This document shows positions 1 to 9,109 of a stretch of 64,000 bases of DNA, piece by piece. The notes below the pieces were generated by a model that was not told the DNA's origin, did no database searches, and saw nothing but the letters and a program-made list of their open reading frames with translations. The position numbers were made by a program, and so were the translations under genes. Position 1 is the stretch's first letter, and every line of letters begins with the position of its first letter. Origin of the DNA: Oceanimonas smirnovii ATCC BAA-899 (GTDB lineage Bacteria > Pseudomonadota > Gammaproteobacteria > Enterobacterales > Aeromonadaceae). The stretch spans positions 186,001 to 250,000 of the forward strand of contig NZ_KB908454.1 in assembly GCF_000381965.1 (NCBI RefSeq). The letters run 5' to 3'.

Positions 1-792
1 GCCTACCCAGTCCCAAAACTCAAACATGTTTTCGGCCGCAATGCCAAACTCCACCACCTTACGATGGTTGGTAGACACCGCCACAAAATGCTGCTGAATA
101 AGGCTGTCGTCACCACAAGCACTCAGCAACCACTGGCGGGCAGCCACCGCGTTAGACATGGTCTCATCCGTGCCAAAGCTTTTGGACGACACCACAAACA
201 AAGTGGTGGCCGGGTTAAGCGGCTCAAGAGTGGTGGCCAAATGAGCAGGGTCAATATTCGACACAAAATGCGCGCGAATGCCGGTGGTGCAATAGGGCTT
301 AAGCGCCTCGCACACCATGGCCGGGCCCAGGTCAGAGCCACCAATGCCAATGTTGACCACATCCGTCACGGGCAGTCCGGTGTAACCCCGCCATTCGCCA
401 TTGTGTATGCGCTGGCAAAACCGGCGCATCTTGGCCAGCTCTGCATGCACAACGGGGATGATATTTTCCCCGTTACGCATCAGCACGGCACCGGCCGGCA
501 TACGCAGTGCTGTGTGCAGCACGGCGCGTTGCTCGGTGGGGTTAAACTGGTTATCTGCAAACAGGCCGGCAATGGCTGCGGGCAGGTTTATGTGCCGGGC
601 CAGCTCGCACAGCTGCTGCAGCACAGCAGGGCACACCTGCTGGCGAGAAAGGTCCACCAGCAACTCGTCACCAACATGAAAAGTAAGCTGCTGCACGCGC
701 TGGCTGTTTTCAGCAAAGCGTTCTGCCAGCGTGGGCATGGATTCAGCGCTGCGTTGCAGCGCCTTAAACAAAGGAAGTGTAGATAACGGCAC
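1..792 (-). CDS. pgi: Glucose-6-phosphate isomerase, N-terminal part (runs off the window)
   Basis: This is the first 264 codons of phosphoglucose isomerase, which interconverts glucose-6-phosphate and fructose-6-phosphate in the cytoplasm. The family is about 550 residues, so roughly half is missing beyond position 1. The translation contains the family segments GEWRGYTG, VVNIGIGGSDLGP and, close to the window edge, MFEFWDWVG. I chose the GTG at 792 because the reading gives VPLSTLPLFKALQ, close to where relatives begin; a TTG two codons upstream is the alternative. It lies 16 bases after galU on the same strand, so the two are probably co-transcribed. Together with galU and ugd it supplies sugar-nucleotide precursors for the polysaccharide genes upstream. 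Confidence 0.93.
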   Translation of the reverse strand, partial: MPLSTLPLFKALQRSAESMPTLAERFAENSQRVQQLTFHVGDELLVDLSRQQVCPAVLQQLCELARHINLPAAIAGLFADNQFNPTEQRAVLHTALRMPAGAVLMRNGENIIPVVHAELAKMRRFCQRIHNGEWRGYTGLPVTDVVNIGIGGSDLGPAMVCEALKPYCTTGIRAHFVSNIDPAHLATTLEPLNPATTLFVVSSKSFGTDETMSNAVAARQWLLSACGDDSLIQQHFVAVSTNHRKVVEFGIAAENMFEFWDWVG

Positions 793-808
793 AATCAATC
801 CAGTTCGG

Positions 809-1738
809 TTATTCACCAGCAGCAAACGGTACTACCTTATTGCCGGTATAAGTTGCAAGCATGCTGGCAAACTCCTCACCCAGCTCGGGGTGGCGCAGAG
901 CATATTCTACATTAGCTTTCATATAGCCCAGCTTGCTGCCACAGTCGTGGCTTTTGCCCACCATGCGGTAAGCATCTACCCGCTCTTGTTGCATAAGCTC
1001 GGCAATGGCGTCAGTAAGCTGAATTTCATCCCCGGCACCGGGAGGTGTTTTGGCCAGCAACGGCCAAATGGCTTTGCTCAGTACGTAGCGTCCAACCACA
1101 GCCAGGTTGGACGGCGCCTGCTCGGCAGCAGGTTTTTCCACAATGCCGGTCATGGGTTTGCTCTGATCAACCTCCACTTCGTGGCCCATGCAATCCACCA
1201 CACCATACTGGCTTACCAGTTGCTCTGGCACCGGCTCCACCATAATCTGGCTGTTGCCTGCTTCCTCAAAGCGCTCACGCATACGGGCCAGGTTATCTTG
1301 CGCCAGGTTGCAGGCAGCATCGTCAATTAATACGTCTGGCAAAATAACCGCAAAGGGCCCATTACCCACCATGGGCTGAGCACAAAGCACAGCATGGCCC
1401 AGCCCTTTGGCGGCACCCTGGCGCACATGCATAATGGTTACATTGGCCGGGCAAATGGAACGCACCTCATCCAGCAGCTGACGTTTTACCCGTTTTTCCA
1501 GCGTGGCTTCCAGCTCAAAGCTGGTGTCAAAGTGGTTTTCAATAGAGTTTTTACTGGAATGAGTAACCAGCACAATTTCTTTAAAGCCGGCAGCCACTGC
1601 CTCGGTTACCACATATTGAATAAGCGGTTTATCCACAATGGGCAGCATTTCCTTTGGGATTGCCTTGGTGGCAGGCAGCATACGAGTGCCAAGGCCTGCT
1701 ACGGGGATGATAGCTTTCATTAGTTTTTGATCCTGCAT
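809..1738 (-). CDS. galU: UTP-glucose-1-phosphate uridylyltransferase
   Basis: GalU makes UDP-glucose from UTP and glucose-1-phosphate in the cytoplasm. The nucleotidyltransferase signature is near the N-terminus ([17 protein letters not shown], about residues 9-26), followed by [19 protein letters not shown] and further on GLGHAVLCA. Length (309 aa) is normal. The first ATG (1738) adds six residues before the usual start MKAIIPVAG at 1720, which is the more likely start. It follows the truncated glycosyltransferase by 33 bases and precedes pgi by 16 bases. UDP-glucose from this enzyme feeds Ugd and GalE, both encoded in the window. Confidence 0.96.
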   Translation of the reverse strand: MQDQKLMKAIIPVAGLGTRMLPATKAIPKEMLPIVDKPLIQYVVTEAVAAGFKEIVLVTHSSKNSIENHFDTSFELEATLEKRVKRQLLDEVRSICPANVTIMHVRQGAAKGLGHAVLCAQPMVGNGPFAVILPDVLIDDAACNLAQDNLARMRERFEEAGNSQIMVEPVPEQLVSQYGVVDCMGHEVEVDQSKPMTGIVEKPAAEQAPSNLAVVGRYVLSKAIWPLLAKTPPGAGDEIQLTDAIAELMQQERVDAYRMVGKSHDCGSKLGYMKANVEYALRHPELGEEFASMLATYTGNKVVPFAAGE

Positions 1739-1771
1739 CGCGCTCTGCTTTTTAACGTGTTCAGGTTTTCT

Positions 1772-3340
1772 TTATTTGGTAAACAACAAAAATTGGCGAA
1801 GGTCGCTTATTGCACTGTGAGAAAAAATACCGTTTATCCCCAACAGGTGAGCAAGCTCAAGCACCCGTAAATGGTGTGTGACAGTGTTTTGAACATAAAC
1901 AAACTCTATTGACCATTGCATAAGCCAGCTGGCTATTACCGCATCATATTCTTCATGCTGGTGTGATAATGACTTGAGAGGTTGGGTCAGGGTATGAATG
2001 GCGAGCTGAGTATACACGCCCTTTGCATAGTGCCCCAGTGTCATTTTTTGAGCATTGCAGCTAAGAACCATGGTTTCTGTCTTGGCTGATAGTTCCTGCA
2101 TCAGGTGCATTTTATTAACTGTAGTAACACACAGTACTCTTGGCAGGATCCGGCTGTTTATGTTGGTGCACTGCGTTAGTGCGGCATCAACTCTGTTACG
2201 TGCCTGTTGCAGTATAGGGGCAGAAAATGCCTGGCGTACCTGATGGGTGTAGTGTGGGTAACGAGAGTTCACAACAGCACCGCCTGCCCGCAACAAAGCC
2301 TCTTTATTAGAGCCGAAACTAGCCGAGCGTTGATGCTCGATATAGGTACTGTCATCAATTAAATGCAGCCAGCCTTGAGCACCGGCACGCATGCAAAAGT
2401 CGTTTTCTTCTCCATAACCCCGAGGAAAGGCCTGTTCATCAAAGCAGCCAATATCGTCAAGGCAGGCGCGGCGAATATACATGCAAAAGCCGTTTCCGGT
2501 AGGCACTTGTGGCAAATAACGACCGGATGCCTGTGCAATGGCTCGGGCACACTCGGCAAGGCTTGTGCCCTGCGGTAGCGGATTAACACCGGGAGCCGGG
2601 GCCGAAAATGCCCCCGCGTTATTGGAAAAAGGGGTCACCGTTGCCACTTTGGGATGGGAGCAGGCAGCCCAGCGCAGCCGTTGCACCCAGCCGGCGGAGA
2701 CGCAGGTGTCGGAATTTAACAAAATAACATCGGCCTGACCGGCCAGTGCTATGCCCTCGTTTACCGTAGGGGTGTAGCCTTTGTTGTGAGCATGTGTGAA
2801 CACCTCAAAGCCGGGCACCGCTTCATACTGTTTCAGTAAAGGGATTATGGCAGGGTCTGTGCTGGCATCGTTTATTATTAACACCCTGCAGCCAGAATGA
2901 GTAAAGGCCTGTACCGAGTCCAGGCACTTTTTAACCGCTAAAGCAGCGTTATAAACCGGTATAATCACAGTTGGCCAAGCGGTAAGGCGTGCTAGCCTGG
3001 CTGTGCATGAGGGGGGCTCAGCTGATGTTGGTGTTATGCTCCACCACCAGGGAGTATTGCACCAATGCGGTTTGGCTATGGCACCCTGTGCTTTGCCATA
3101 CAACAAATAATGCAGCAGTGGAGCCATATTAACGGCCGGTTGCTGTACTAAATAATATCGGGTGTCAAACTCAGGGCCTGGCTCCCGACCCTCGTGCCAT
3201 CCGTAATGCAAGTAGTGATGTATCGGCTCCATGCCTGCCGCCGCAACATCAGGATTTTGTAGTAAATACCAGTGGGTATTGAACAGACTACTTTCCTGAA
3301 GCAGCCGTTCTTCTGCGCTCTGTCTGGAATCTTTAGTCAC
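1772..3340 (-). CDS. Family 2 glycosyltransferase, apparently truncated at its C-terminus
   Basis: The N-terminal 90 residues carry the repeat seen in many O-antigen glycosyltransferases ([31 protein letters not shown]). A GT2 catalytic domain follows (TVIIPVYNA; the DxD-like [18 protein letters not shown]). After it a second domain begins ([14 protein letters not shown], then [13 protein letters not shown] near the end), but the protein stops about 30 residues later, where relatives continue into a complete second transferase domain. I infer loss of the 3' end at the junction with galU. The open frame extends up to an ATG at 3379, inside ugd, but a GTG at 3340 forms a GTGACTAA overlap with the ugd stop and is more likely. 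Its GT2 domain closely resembles the one in the 736-residue fusion at 9102-11312 (shared [20 protein letters not shown]), so the two are paralogues. Confidence 0.8.
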   Translation of the reverse strand: MTKDSRQSAEERLLQESSLFNTHWYLLQNPDVAAAGMEPIHHYLHYGWHEGREPGPEFDTRYYLVQQPAVNMAPLLHYLLYGKAQGAIAKPHWCNTPWWWSITPTSAEPPSCTARLARLTAWPTVIIPVYNAALAVKKCLDSVQAFTHSGCRVLIINDASTDPAIIPLLKQYEAVPGFEVFTHAHNKGYTPTVNEGIALAGQADVILLNSDTCVSAGWVQRLRWAACSHPKVATVTPFSNNAGAFSAPAPGVNPLPQGTSLAECARAIAQASGRYLPQVPTGNGFCMYIRRACLDDIGCFDEQAFPRGYGEENDFCMRAGAQGWLHLIDDSTYIEHQRSASFGSNKEALLRAGGAVVNSRYPHYTHQVRQAFSAPILQQARNRVDAALTQCTNINSRILPRVLCVTTVNKMHLMQELSAKTETMVLSCNAQKMTLGHYAKGVYTQLAIHTLTQPLKSLSHQHEEYDAVIASWLMQWSIEFVYVQNTVTHHLRVLELAHLLGINGIFSHSAISDLRQFLLFTK

Positions 3341-4517
3341 TGCCAAATAGATCCCGGGTATATACCTTGCTGGCCACATCCTGCAATTGCTCGGTCATAC
3401 GATTGGCCAGGATCACATCCGCCGTTTGTTTAAACTCGTCAAGATGGGTGATCACACGAGAGTGGAAAAACTCGGGTTGGTGCAGCTCGGGCTCATACAC
3501 CACCACTTCTATGCCTTTGCCTTTAAGGCGCTTCATAATGCCCTGAATGGCTGATGCGCGAAAGTTGTCTGATCCGGACTTCATCACCAAACGATACACA
3601 CCCACAACCTGAGGATTGCGTTTGATTACCGATTCGGCAATAAAATCCTTGCGGGTGCGGTTGGCATCCACAATGGCCTGGATAATGTTGTTGGGCACAT
3701 CCTTGTAATTGGCCAGCAGTTGTTTGGTGTCTTTGGGCAGGCAATAACCACCGTAGCCAAAACTGGGGTTGTTGTAGTGGCTGCCAATGCGAGGATCAAG
3801 CCCGACCCCTTCAATAATCTGGCGGCTGTTCAACCCATGGCTTTCGGCATAGCTGTCCAGCTCATTGAAGTAGGCTACACGCATGGCCAGGTAGGTATTG
3901 GAGAACAGCTTGATGGCTTCGGCCTCGGTACTGTCGGTAAACAGCACTGGCACATCTTTCTTTATCGCACCTTGCTGTAATAACGCGGCAAACTGCTCGG
4001 CGCGCGTACTGCGCTCACCCACAATAATCCGGCTGGGGTAAAGGTTATCGTAAAGCGCCTTGCCTTCACGCAAAAACTCGGGGGAAAAAATAATATTATC
4101 CGAGCCAAACTTCTCTTTTACCGATGAGGTATAGCCCACAGGCACCGTGGATTTAATGACCATCACGGCGTTGGGGTTTATTGATATAACCTGTTCAATT
4201 ACTGCCTCCACACTGTTGGTGTTGAAGTAATTGGTCTCGGGATCATAATCTGTTGGAGTGGCAATAATCACAAAATCGGCATCGCGATATGCCTGCACTG
4301 CATCCAGAGTTGCAGTGAAGTCAAGCTCTTTATTAGCAAGAAAGTCACTGATCTCATTGTCTTCTATTGGAGAAGTTCTGCTATTCAGCAACTGTACTTT
4401 TTCTGACACTATGTCGACGGCAATAACTTTATTGTGTTGTGCCAGTAACATGGCATTGGATAGGCCAACATAGCCGGTGCCGGCAATAGCAATGTTTTTT
4501 TTCATTTGATTGCTCAT
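3333..4517 (-). CDS. ugd: UDP-glucose 6-dehydrogenase
   Basis: This enzyme oxidises UDP-glucose to UDP-glucuronate using two NAD+. It shows the N-terminal Rossmann motif [15 protein letters not shown], the central block [19 protein letters not shown], and the catalytic cysteine in [15 protein letters not shown] (about residue 260). Length (394 aa) fits the short bacterial class typified by E. coli Ugd. The start may be the second methionine (MKKNIAIAG, position 4505). Its stop overlaps the likely GTG start of the next glycosyltransferase. UDP-glucuronate is a usual building block of acidic capsules, which fits the kps-type exporter in the same locus. Confidence 0.95.
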   Translation of the reverse strand: MSNQMKKNIAIAGTGYVGLSNAMLLAQHNKVIAVDIVSEKVQLLNSRTSPIEDNEISDFLANKELDFTATLDAVQAYRDADFVIIATPTDYDPETNYFNTNSVEAVIEQVISINPNAVMVIKSTVPVGYTSSVKEKFGSDNIIFSPEFLREGKALYDNLYPSRIIVGERSTRAEQFAALLQQGAIKKDVPVLFTDSTEAEAIKLFSNTYLAMRVAYFNELDSYAESHGLNSRQIIEGVGLDPRIGSHYNNPSFGYGGYCLPKDTKQLLANYKDVPNNIIQAIVDANRTRKDFIAESVIKRNPQVVGVYRLVMKSGSDNFRASAIQGIMKRLKGKGIEVVVYEPELHQPEFFHSRVITHLDEFKQTADVILANRMTEQLQDVASKVYTRDLFGSD

Positions 4518-4848
4518 GGGTATTGATTAAAAAAGAGAATATTTTTGTGAAGTAGATAAAATTAAACGTACGTACAGTCTAGACTGGCTTGAAAAAGCCA
4601 GCCGATCTTGCAAATTATCAGTTTTGCTACGTTTAATGTCAGTCTTAGAACTGACTTTATCACCCTGTGCTCTGAACCCATGTAATGAGCAAGTTGCCAT
4701 GTCTTCACTGGCGTGCTCAGGGTAAATTCGGCAATCACTTTTTCATATATTTCACCCAGCTACTGAGTTTCTTAACCTTCCTAGCTAGACAGATGAACAG
4801 TGCAAAAGTCGGCACTCAGTACTCTTTCCCCCGAGGGAATAGCGGTTA
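4518..4848. other. 331-base intergenic gap with no convincing gene
   Basis: The stretch between the aminotransferase and ugd is AT-rich. It holds a 7-bp stem hairpin at 4584-4601 (CTGGCTT-gaaa-AAGCCAG) and a 6-bp stem around 4638-4655 (GTCAGT/ACTGAC), neither followed by a T-run. On the minus strand one frame stays open for about 60 codons between roughly 4760 and 4570 but lacks a good start and ribosome-binding site, so it may be a gene relic. The promoter of ugd could lie here; no clear -35/-10 pair was identified. Confidence 0.4.
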
Positions 4849-5970
4849 TTAACGCAGGGATAGGATGATTTGACAAATGCGTTCAACATCATCCAACTGT
4901 AAGTCGCCATAAAAGGGTAGGCATAACACCTGTTTTTCTGCCACTTCAGCAACCGGCAATTTGTCCGGGCTGGCTGAAGGAAGATTAGTATAACATGGAT
5001 ATTTACTAATCAATGGGTAAAAGTATTTTCGTGAATAAACATTGAATTCTTTTAATTTATGATAAATAGCATCCCGAGACAGACCGAACTGGCGCTCATC
5101 GACCCTGATGCAAAAATACTGTTCACTTTGTGATGCATTGGCCCCCACACCAAGCACAGTAATACCAGGAGCATTACCCAAATACGTCGTATACACAGAT
5201 CTAATCTTGCTTCGTTTGGCTTTTTCGTCAGAAATTAAAGGTAAAACCTGCAACCCCATCGCAGCTTGCAGCTCACTCATTTTTCCATTTATGCCAGGTA
5301 AAATAACTTCGTCTTCGTTCTTAATGCCAAAGTTTTTTAAGTATTCGATCCGTTCTTTTAAAGTGCTGTCATTATAAACCAGTGCGCCTCCTTCTCCGGT
5401 ATGGAACAGTTTAGTAGGATGGAAACTAAACATGGAGATATCACCATAGTGTGCGATCTCTTTTTCGTTAACCTGAGTGGTAAAGGCATGTGCTGCGTCG
5501 TATATTACACGCAAACCATGGCGTGCTGCTATCTGATCAATTTCTTCAACGTGGCAGGGGATTCCATAAACATGTACGCCTAAAATAGCTGTTGTTCTGG
5601 CTGTTATTAAACTTTCAATTTTTTCAGGATCAATGGTTAAGGTTTCTGGATGAATGTCACAAAATACTGGTGTAATACCATTCCAAGCAAGAACATGTGT
5701 AGTGGCAGGGAAGCTAAATGGTGTAGTTATAACCTCGCCTTGTAGCCTAAGACTTTGTACTGCTGTTTGTAGTGCTACAGTGCCGTTATTGAAAAGTGAA
5801 ATGTTAGGTGCACTGATATAATTTTTAATTTTAGACTCTAACTCTTTATGCTTAGGCCCATTGTTAGATAACCATTTACTCTCCCATATATCGTGCAATT
5901 GATCTTTATAGCCGTCAATATCTGGGAATATAGGTCTGGTTACTAATATTGGCTTTTCAAAAGGTTGCAT
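4849..5970 (-). CDS. DegT/DnrJ/EryC1/StrS-family sugar aminotransferase
   Basis: This is a PLP-dependent aminotransferase that adds an amino group to a nucleotide-linked keto-sugar. Family features are NNGTVALQTAVQSL, EVITTPFSFPATTHV, VIYDAAHAF (the PLP-contacting Asp) and SMFSFHPTKLFHTGEGG, where the lysine (about residue 187) should carry the PLP. Length (373 aa) is normal. Together with rmlA/rmlB, which make dTDP-4-keto-6-deoxyglucose, and the WbqC-like gene two genes upstream, it may produce a dTDP-4-amino-4,6-dideoxyhexose (viosamine type); that substrate is inference. It starts an AT-rich block of four genes (to about 9.1 kb) whose composition differs from the flanks. Confidence 0.88.
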   Translation of the reverse strand: MQPFEKPILVTRPIFPDIDGYKDQLHDIWESKWLSNNGPKHKELESKIKNYISAPNISLFNNGTVALQTAVQSLRLQGEVITTPFSFPATTHVLAWNGITPVFCDIHPETLTIDPEKIESLITARTTAILGVHVYGIPCHVEEIDQIAARHGLRVIYDAAHAFTTQVNEKEIAHYGDISMFSFHPTKLFHTGEGGALVYNDSTLKERIEYLKNFGIKNEDEVILPGINGKMSELQAAMGLQVLPLISDEKAKRSKIRSVYTTYLGNAPGITVLGVGANASQSEQYFCIRVDERQFGLSRDAIYHKLKEFNVYSRKYFYPLISKYPCYTNLPSASPDKLPVAEVAEKQVLCLPFYGDLQLDDVERICQIILSLR

Positions 5971-6000
5971 GAGTTTTACTTTCCAGAAGATGAGTTGGTT

Positions 6001-6801
6001 TTAAAGGAAGTGTTGTAAGTTGTTTTCTTTTAACGATGCTACAATACTGTTGTAGATAGAATCACTAACAACATGCTTCCACTTGTCATCATCTTGATTT
6101 TTTCTGTATACGGAGTAAGTATCATATACTTGTTTTATTTTGCTCTCAGAGATAAAGTCTAACACTTTTTTTTCATAATCAAGTTCAACAAAATCAAATA
6201 GATCTTTTACAGTGTCATCTGTATTGCTCGTTAATTCAGAATACTTGACAAGTTTAAATTGTTCTGGGTGTTTGTCTTGGAGTTTGGTGAAAAGCTTAGC
6301 TGCAGCTAACCAACGTTCAAACCCGAAAAATTCTTCTTTTCGGCCCTGGTTTTTAAGCTCAGCACTAAACCACTGATCTTCTATACTCCATTCTGGATTA
6401 AATTCTTTAGGGGCCTTAAACCAAGAAGCCATAACAGATAGCGGGTTTCTGACCAAGCCAATAATCTTTATTTCTTTATCGGAATTTAACAGGTTTTCAA
6501 TAATGTTTATGTATCTCACTTCCTTAAACACAATTGCTGATAACTCTGATTTCTTACTGAATTGTGGCAAAATACCATCGATTCTTTTTTGTGTTTGGCA
6601 GATGAATTCATCGTCTGAATCTACTAGTTTTTTATAAAATTCGTCAATTTCCTCAGCTGTTGAATCTTCACTTAAATAGCTTTTTAGGCTATATGAAAAT
6701 AACGGCTGAAAGCAGTACTTGGTATTTGTGCTGCTATTGAATATTTCTCCAAGCCATGTAGAGCCTGAACGTGGCACGCTGAATATTGCTATTTTCTTCA
6801 T
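6001..6801 (-). CDS. Sulfotransferase-family protein
   Basis: The protein has the PAPS-dependent sulfotransferase signatures: a 5'-phosphosulfate-binding loop VPRSGSTWLG at residues 9-18 and a 3'-phosphate-binding region IIGLVRNPLSVMASW at about residues 133-147. It should move sulfate from PAPS to a hydroxyl, here probably on a sugar. There is no signal peptide, so it acts in the cytoplasm before export. It starts 2 bases after the WbqC-like gene and ends 30 bases before the aminotransferase gene, so these are likely one transcript. It is the first of four sulfotransferase domains in the window. Confidence 0.85.
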   Translation of the reverse strand: MKKIAIFSVPRSGSTWLGEIFNSSTNTKYCFQPLFSYSLKSYLSEDSTAEEIDEFYKKLVDSDDEFICQTQKRIDGILPQFSKKSELSAIVFKEVRYINIIENLLNSDKEIKIIGLVRNPLSVMASWFKAPKEFNPEWSIEDQWFSAELKNQGRKEEFFGFERWLAAAKLFTKLQDKHPEQFKLVKYSELTSNTDDTVKDLFDFVELDYEKKVLDFISESKIKQVYDTYSVYRKNQDDDKWKHVVSDSIYNSIVASLKENNLQHFL

Positions 6802-6803
6802 AG

Positions 6804-7532
6804 TTAAACTAGCTCATATCTATTAATGAGGTTTTTTATTTCATCAATGTTGTTGTTCATAACTACATCGATAATTGAAAGTCCTGGAATAAAATCACAC
6901 TGTCCTGGCTGTTGATATGGCCATAAAGATGGTTTTAAAAACTTCAGGTTGATATTTCCTGATTGTTTGAAGTGCTCTTTGCTGTATAGTTCCTGCCCAC
7001 CAATAGCATTAACGTAGGTGTTTGCACTGACATATTTACACATGTCAATTAGACGCTCTGCTCTTTCTAAACCTTTGCTTTCACAAAAACTTATCGACGA
7101 AAATCTAAATTCTTTTTTCTGGTCTATATGGTTATAAAAATCGGTTACGGATTTTGCAGCCAACTCTGAAATACTATCGCCATCATACGCCAGCACTTTT
7201 TCTACATATGCCATACCAAAATCTAAATTTCTAGATTTAGCATAAGCTTGTTTAAGCTGTTTAAGAAATTTATCTCTAAAGCGTGTGAAGCCGCTACATT
7301 TTACATTTATGATAAGTTCGTTCGAACTGCCATTAGCAAGAGGAATAGTAAAGGTATGTGCAGCACCATTAATTAATATGCGATTTCGATTAATCCACCC
7401 CTGTTTTATATAGTTAACATCATCATAAAAGACAAAAATATCGGATGATTGAACTAATGAGAAATAACCGATATAAGGAAAAAGGTAAGGCTGCATTACT
7501 GCTAGTGACTTATTTTGATTAATATCAATCAA
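6804..7532 (-). CDS. WbqC-like protein of polysaccharide loci
   Basis: The sequence matches the WbqC family: AVMQPYLFPYIGYFSLVQ close to the N-terminus, then FYDDVNYIKQGWINRNRIL and, further on, GGQELYSKEHF. The family's biochemical role is not firmly established; its genes sit beside amino-dideoxysugar genes, and the DegT aminotransferase is nearby here. The start is uncertain. The open frame runs back to an ATG at 7595, which would overlap the upstream gene by 61 bases, while relatives start only a few residues before the MQPYxFPYxGY motif. I favour the TTG at 7532, just after the upstream stop; an ATG at 7496 lies within the conserved motif and is probably too late. Confidence 0.75.
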   Translation of the reverse strand: MIDINQNKSLAVMQPYLFPYIGYFSLVQSSDIFVFYDDVNYIKQGWINRNRILINGAAHTFTIPLANGSSNELIINVKCSGFTRFRDKFLKQLKQAYAKSRNLDFGMAYVEKVLAYDGDSISELAAKSVTDFYNHIDQKKEFRFSSISFCESKGLERAERLIDMCKYVSANTYVNAIGGQELYSKEHFKQSGNINLKFLKPSLWPYQQPGQCDFIPGLSIIDVVMNNNIDEIKNLINRYELV

Positions 7533-7534
7533 TT

Positions 7535-9109
7535 TTAAACTCTCATCAACCTTGATTTGCCAAAAGATGATGCCTTTAACAGGGAAAGAAACCACGCATC
7601 TCCGACTGACTCAAAGGAATTATTTTTCTTTTTATTTTCAATGTCACTTTTCAAAGTTGCGTAGAAATCCATACTATTTATGGACAATTCCAGCTTTAAG
7701 ACACACTCTTCAACCGTGCTATAAACTCCTGATTCAGGAACAGTACTAGTTGCATCGCTAATGATAGGTATAATAGCGGGTACACCCTCTGTTATAAGAG
7801 CTTGAACACCTCCGGCTCCACCAGCAACATTGGGTGGCATAAAAGTGATCTTCACTTGGTCCTTTAGACCTCGTAGTGAATCAATGTAGCCAAGAAATCG
7901 CAGTCTTTTTAGATTCTCTAACTCTTTGAGCTCTGGCCATATATTAAATAAATTATCTCGATTAACTTCACCAGCGAATGCCCAAGCAATATTATTCTGG
8001 ATGATTGTTTTTAAAATAAAATTACGCTCAGTATTAGAGAGATTAGAAAAGGACACCTCTAATCTATTTGATTGAAGAGGGGTGAAAATCCAGAAAAAAT
8101 CATCATCAAGTGGTTGGCCAACATATTCTTTAAATGGCAGGGGTGTTTGCATAAACGCTGGAACCACATCAACCAAACAACGTGCTTTATAATCCGCTTG
8201 AACTCGCTCCAAAAATGAAACACTACCTCTAGAAATGATTGAATCAACAAACCCTTTCGGGTCATTAGTTGATGTACCATAAGTATAGGCAACTGGAAAG
8301 TAATCGTAAGTTAAGCGTCTAAATAATTTACTTTCAAAAATGTCACCTAAAAAAAGCATGACATCCGTTTCAACTCTTTCAGCGAAATCTATAAAGCTAT
8401 CAAATTTATTGTCATACAGTTCAGAACAGCCGATATATAATTCACCATTTCCACCTTCGTTTTTCCATTTTATTTTATGACTCGTAATCTTTTTGTTGTC
8501 TAGGAAAGATATATTGCCAAAAGATGTTTTAACCGTTCCTTCTCCAGTTAACGCAAGGTTAACAATAACATCCTTTTGATGACTAGATATCAACCCTTTT
8601 ATTATATTGTAAACTACACCTAAATGAGCCCCCGTTCGATGCGGTGAAAGTATTGATGCAACGATCGTAATGGATAAGTGTTTTTTATTGGAAAGATTGA
8701 ACTGCCTAACTAATGGTTTATTTTTTATTGTTGAGTTAAGGTGTTTTTGTATATAAATTAGAACTTCGGAGATATAAGATGATTTTATTTTTTTGTGTAA
8801 AATAGTTCCCTTAATTAGAGATTTTGTAATGGAGTATATTCTTCGTGAACTTTCAAAGTCAGGGTTGATAATATTGCAATCTTTAATAAAGTTCCAATAT
8901 CGTGCTGTGTCGCCACCGAATGCTTCATCAATTAAAAAAAGCGAAAGTATATATTTATCCTCAGCTGTGATTTTTATTTTTGAGAATAACTCTACAGGGT
9001 TAATAGCAGCTTGGGAGAAGCTAATGCTATAACTTATAGCTTTTTTTACACTCTCAGGAATACACTCGTTCTCTTTAATCTCACTGATTAATTTAATAAA
9101 GTCATTCAT
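7535..9109 (-). CDS. Unrecognised protein, possibly a GT-B glycosyltransferase
   Basis: I do not recognise the family of this 524-residue protein. The first 140 residues look helical and carry no known motif. From about residue 145 a Rossmann-like start appears (LSITIVASILSPHRTGAHLGVVYNI). Near the C-terminus KITFMPPNVAGGAGGVQALITEGVPAIIPIISD resembles the donor-binding part of GT-B transferases, where a protein is recalled as an 'AGG' patch followed by EGVP. There is no signal peptide. It overlaps the end of the upstream GT2-GT4 fusion by 8 bases and is clearly AT-rich relative to the flanks, suggesting lateral arrival. A cytoplasmic glycosyltransferase of the capsule pathway is the likeliest role, at low certainty. 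Confidence 0.6.
   Translation of the reverse strand: MNDFIKLISEIKENECIPESVKKAISYSISFSQAAINPVELFSKIKITAEDKYILSLFLIDEAFGGDTARYWNFIKDCNIINPDFESSRRIYSITKSLIKGTILHKKIKSSYISEVLIYIQKHLNSTIKNKPLVRQFNLSNKKHLSITIVASILSPHRTGAHLGVVYNIIKGLISSHQKDVIVNLALTGEGTVKTSFGNISFLDNKKITSHKIKWKNEGGNGELYIGCSELYDNKFDSFIDFAERVETDVMLFLGDIFESKLFRRLTYDYFPVAYTYGTSTNDPKGFVDSIISRGSVSFLERVQADYKARCLVDVVPAFMQTPLPFKEYVGQPLDDDFFWIFTPLQSNRLEVSFSNLSNTERNFILKTIIQNNIAWAFAGEVNRDNLFNIWPELKELENLKRLRFLGYIDSLRGLKDQVKITFMPPNVAGGAGGVQALITEGVPAIIPIISDATSTVPESGVYSTVEECVLKLELSINSMDFYATLKSDIENKKKNNSFESVGDAWFLSLLKASSFGKSRLMRV

Noticed and set aside
64-786. Plus-strand open frame of 240 codons at the window start
   Set aside because: The minus strand encodes a clear phosphoglucose isomerase over the same bases.
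4584-4601. Hairpin upstream of ugd considered as a terminator
   Set aside because: No T-run follows in either direction and the stem is only 7 bp.
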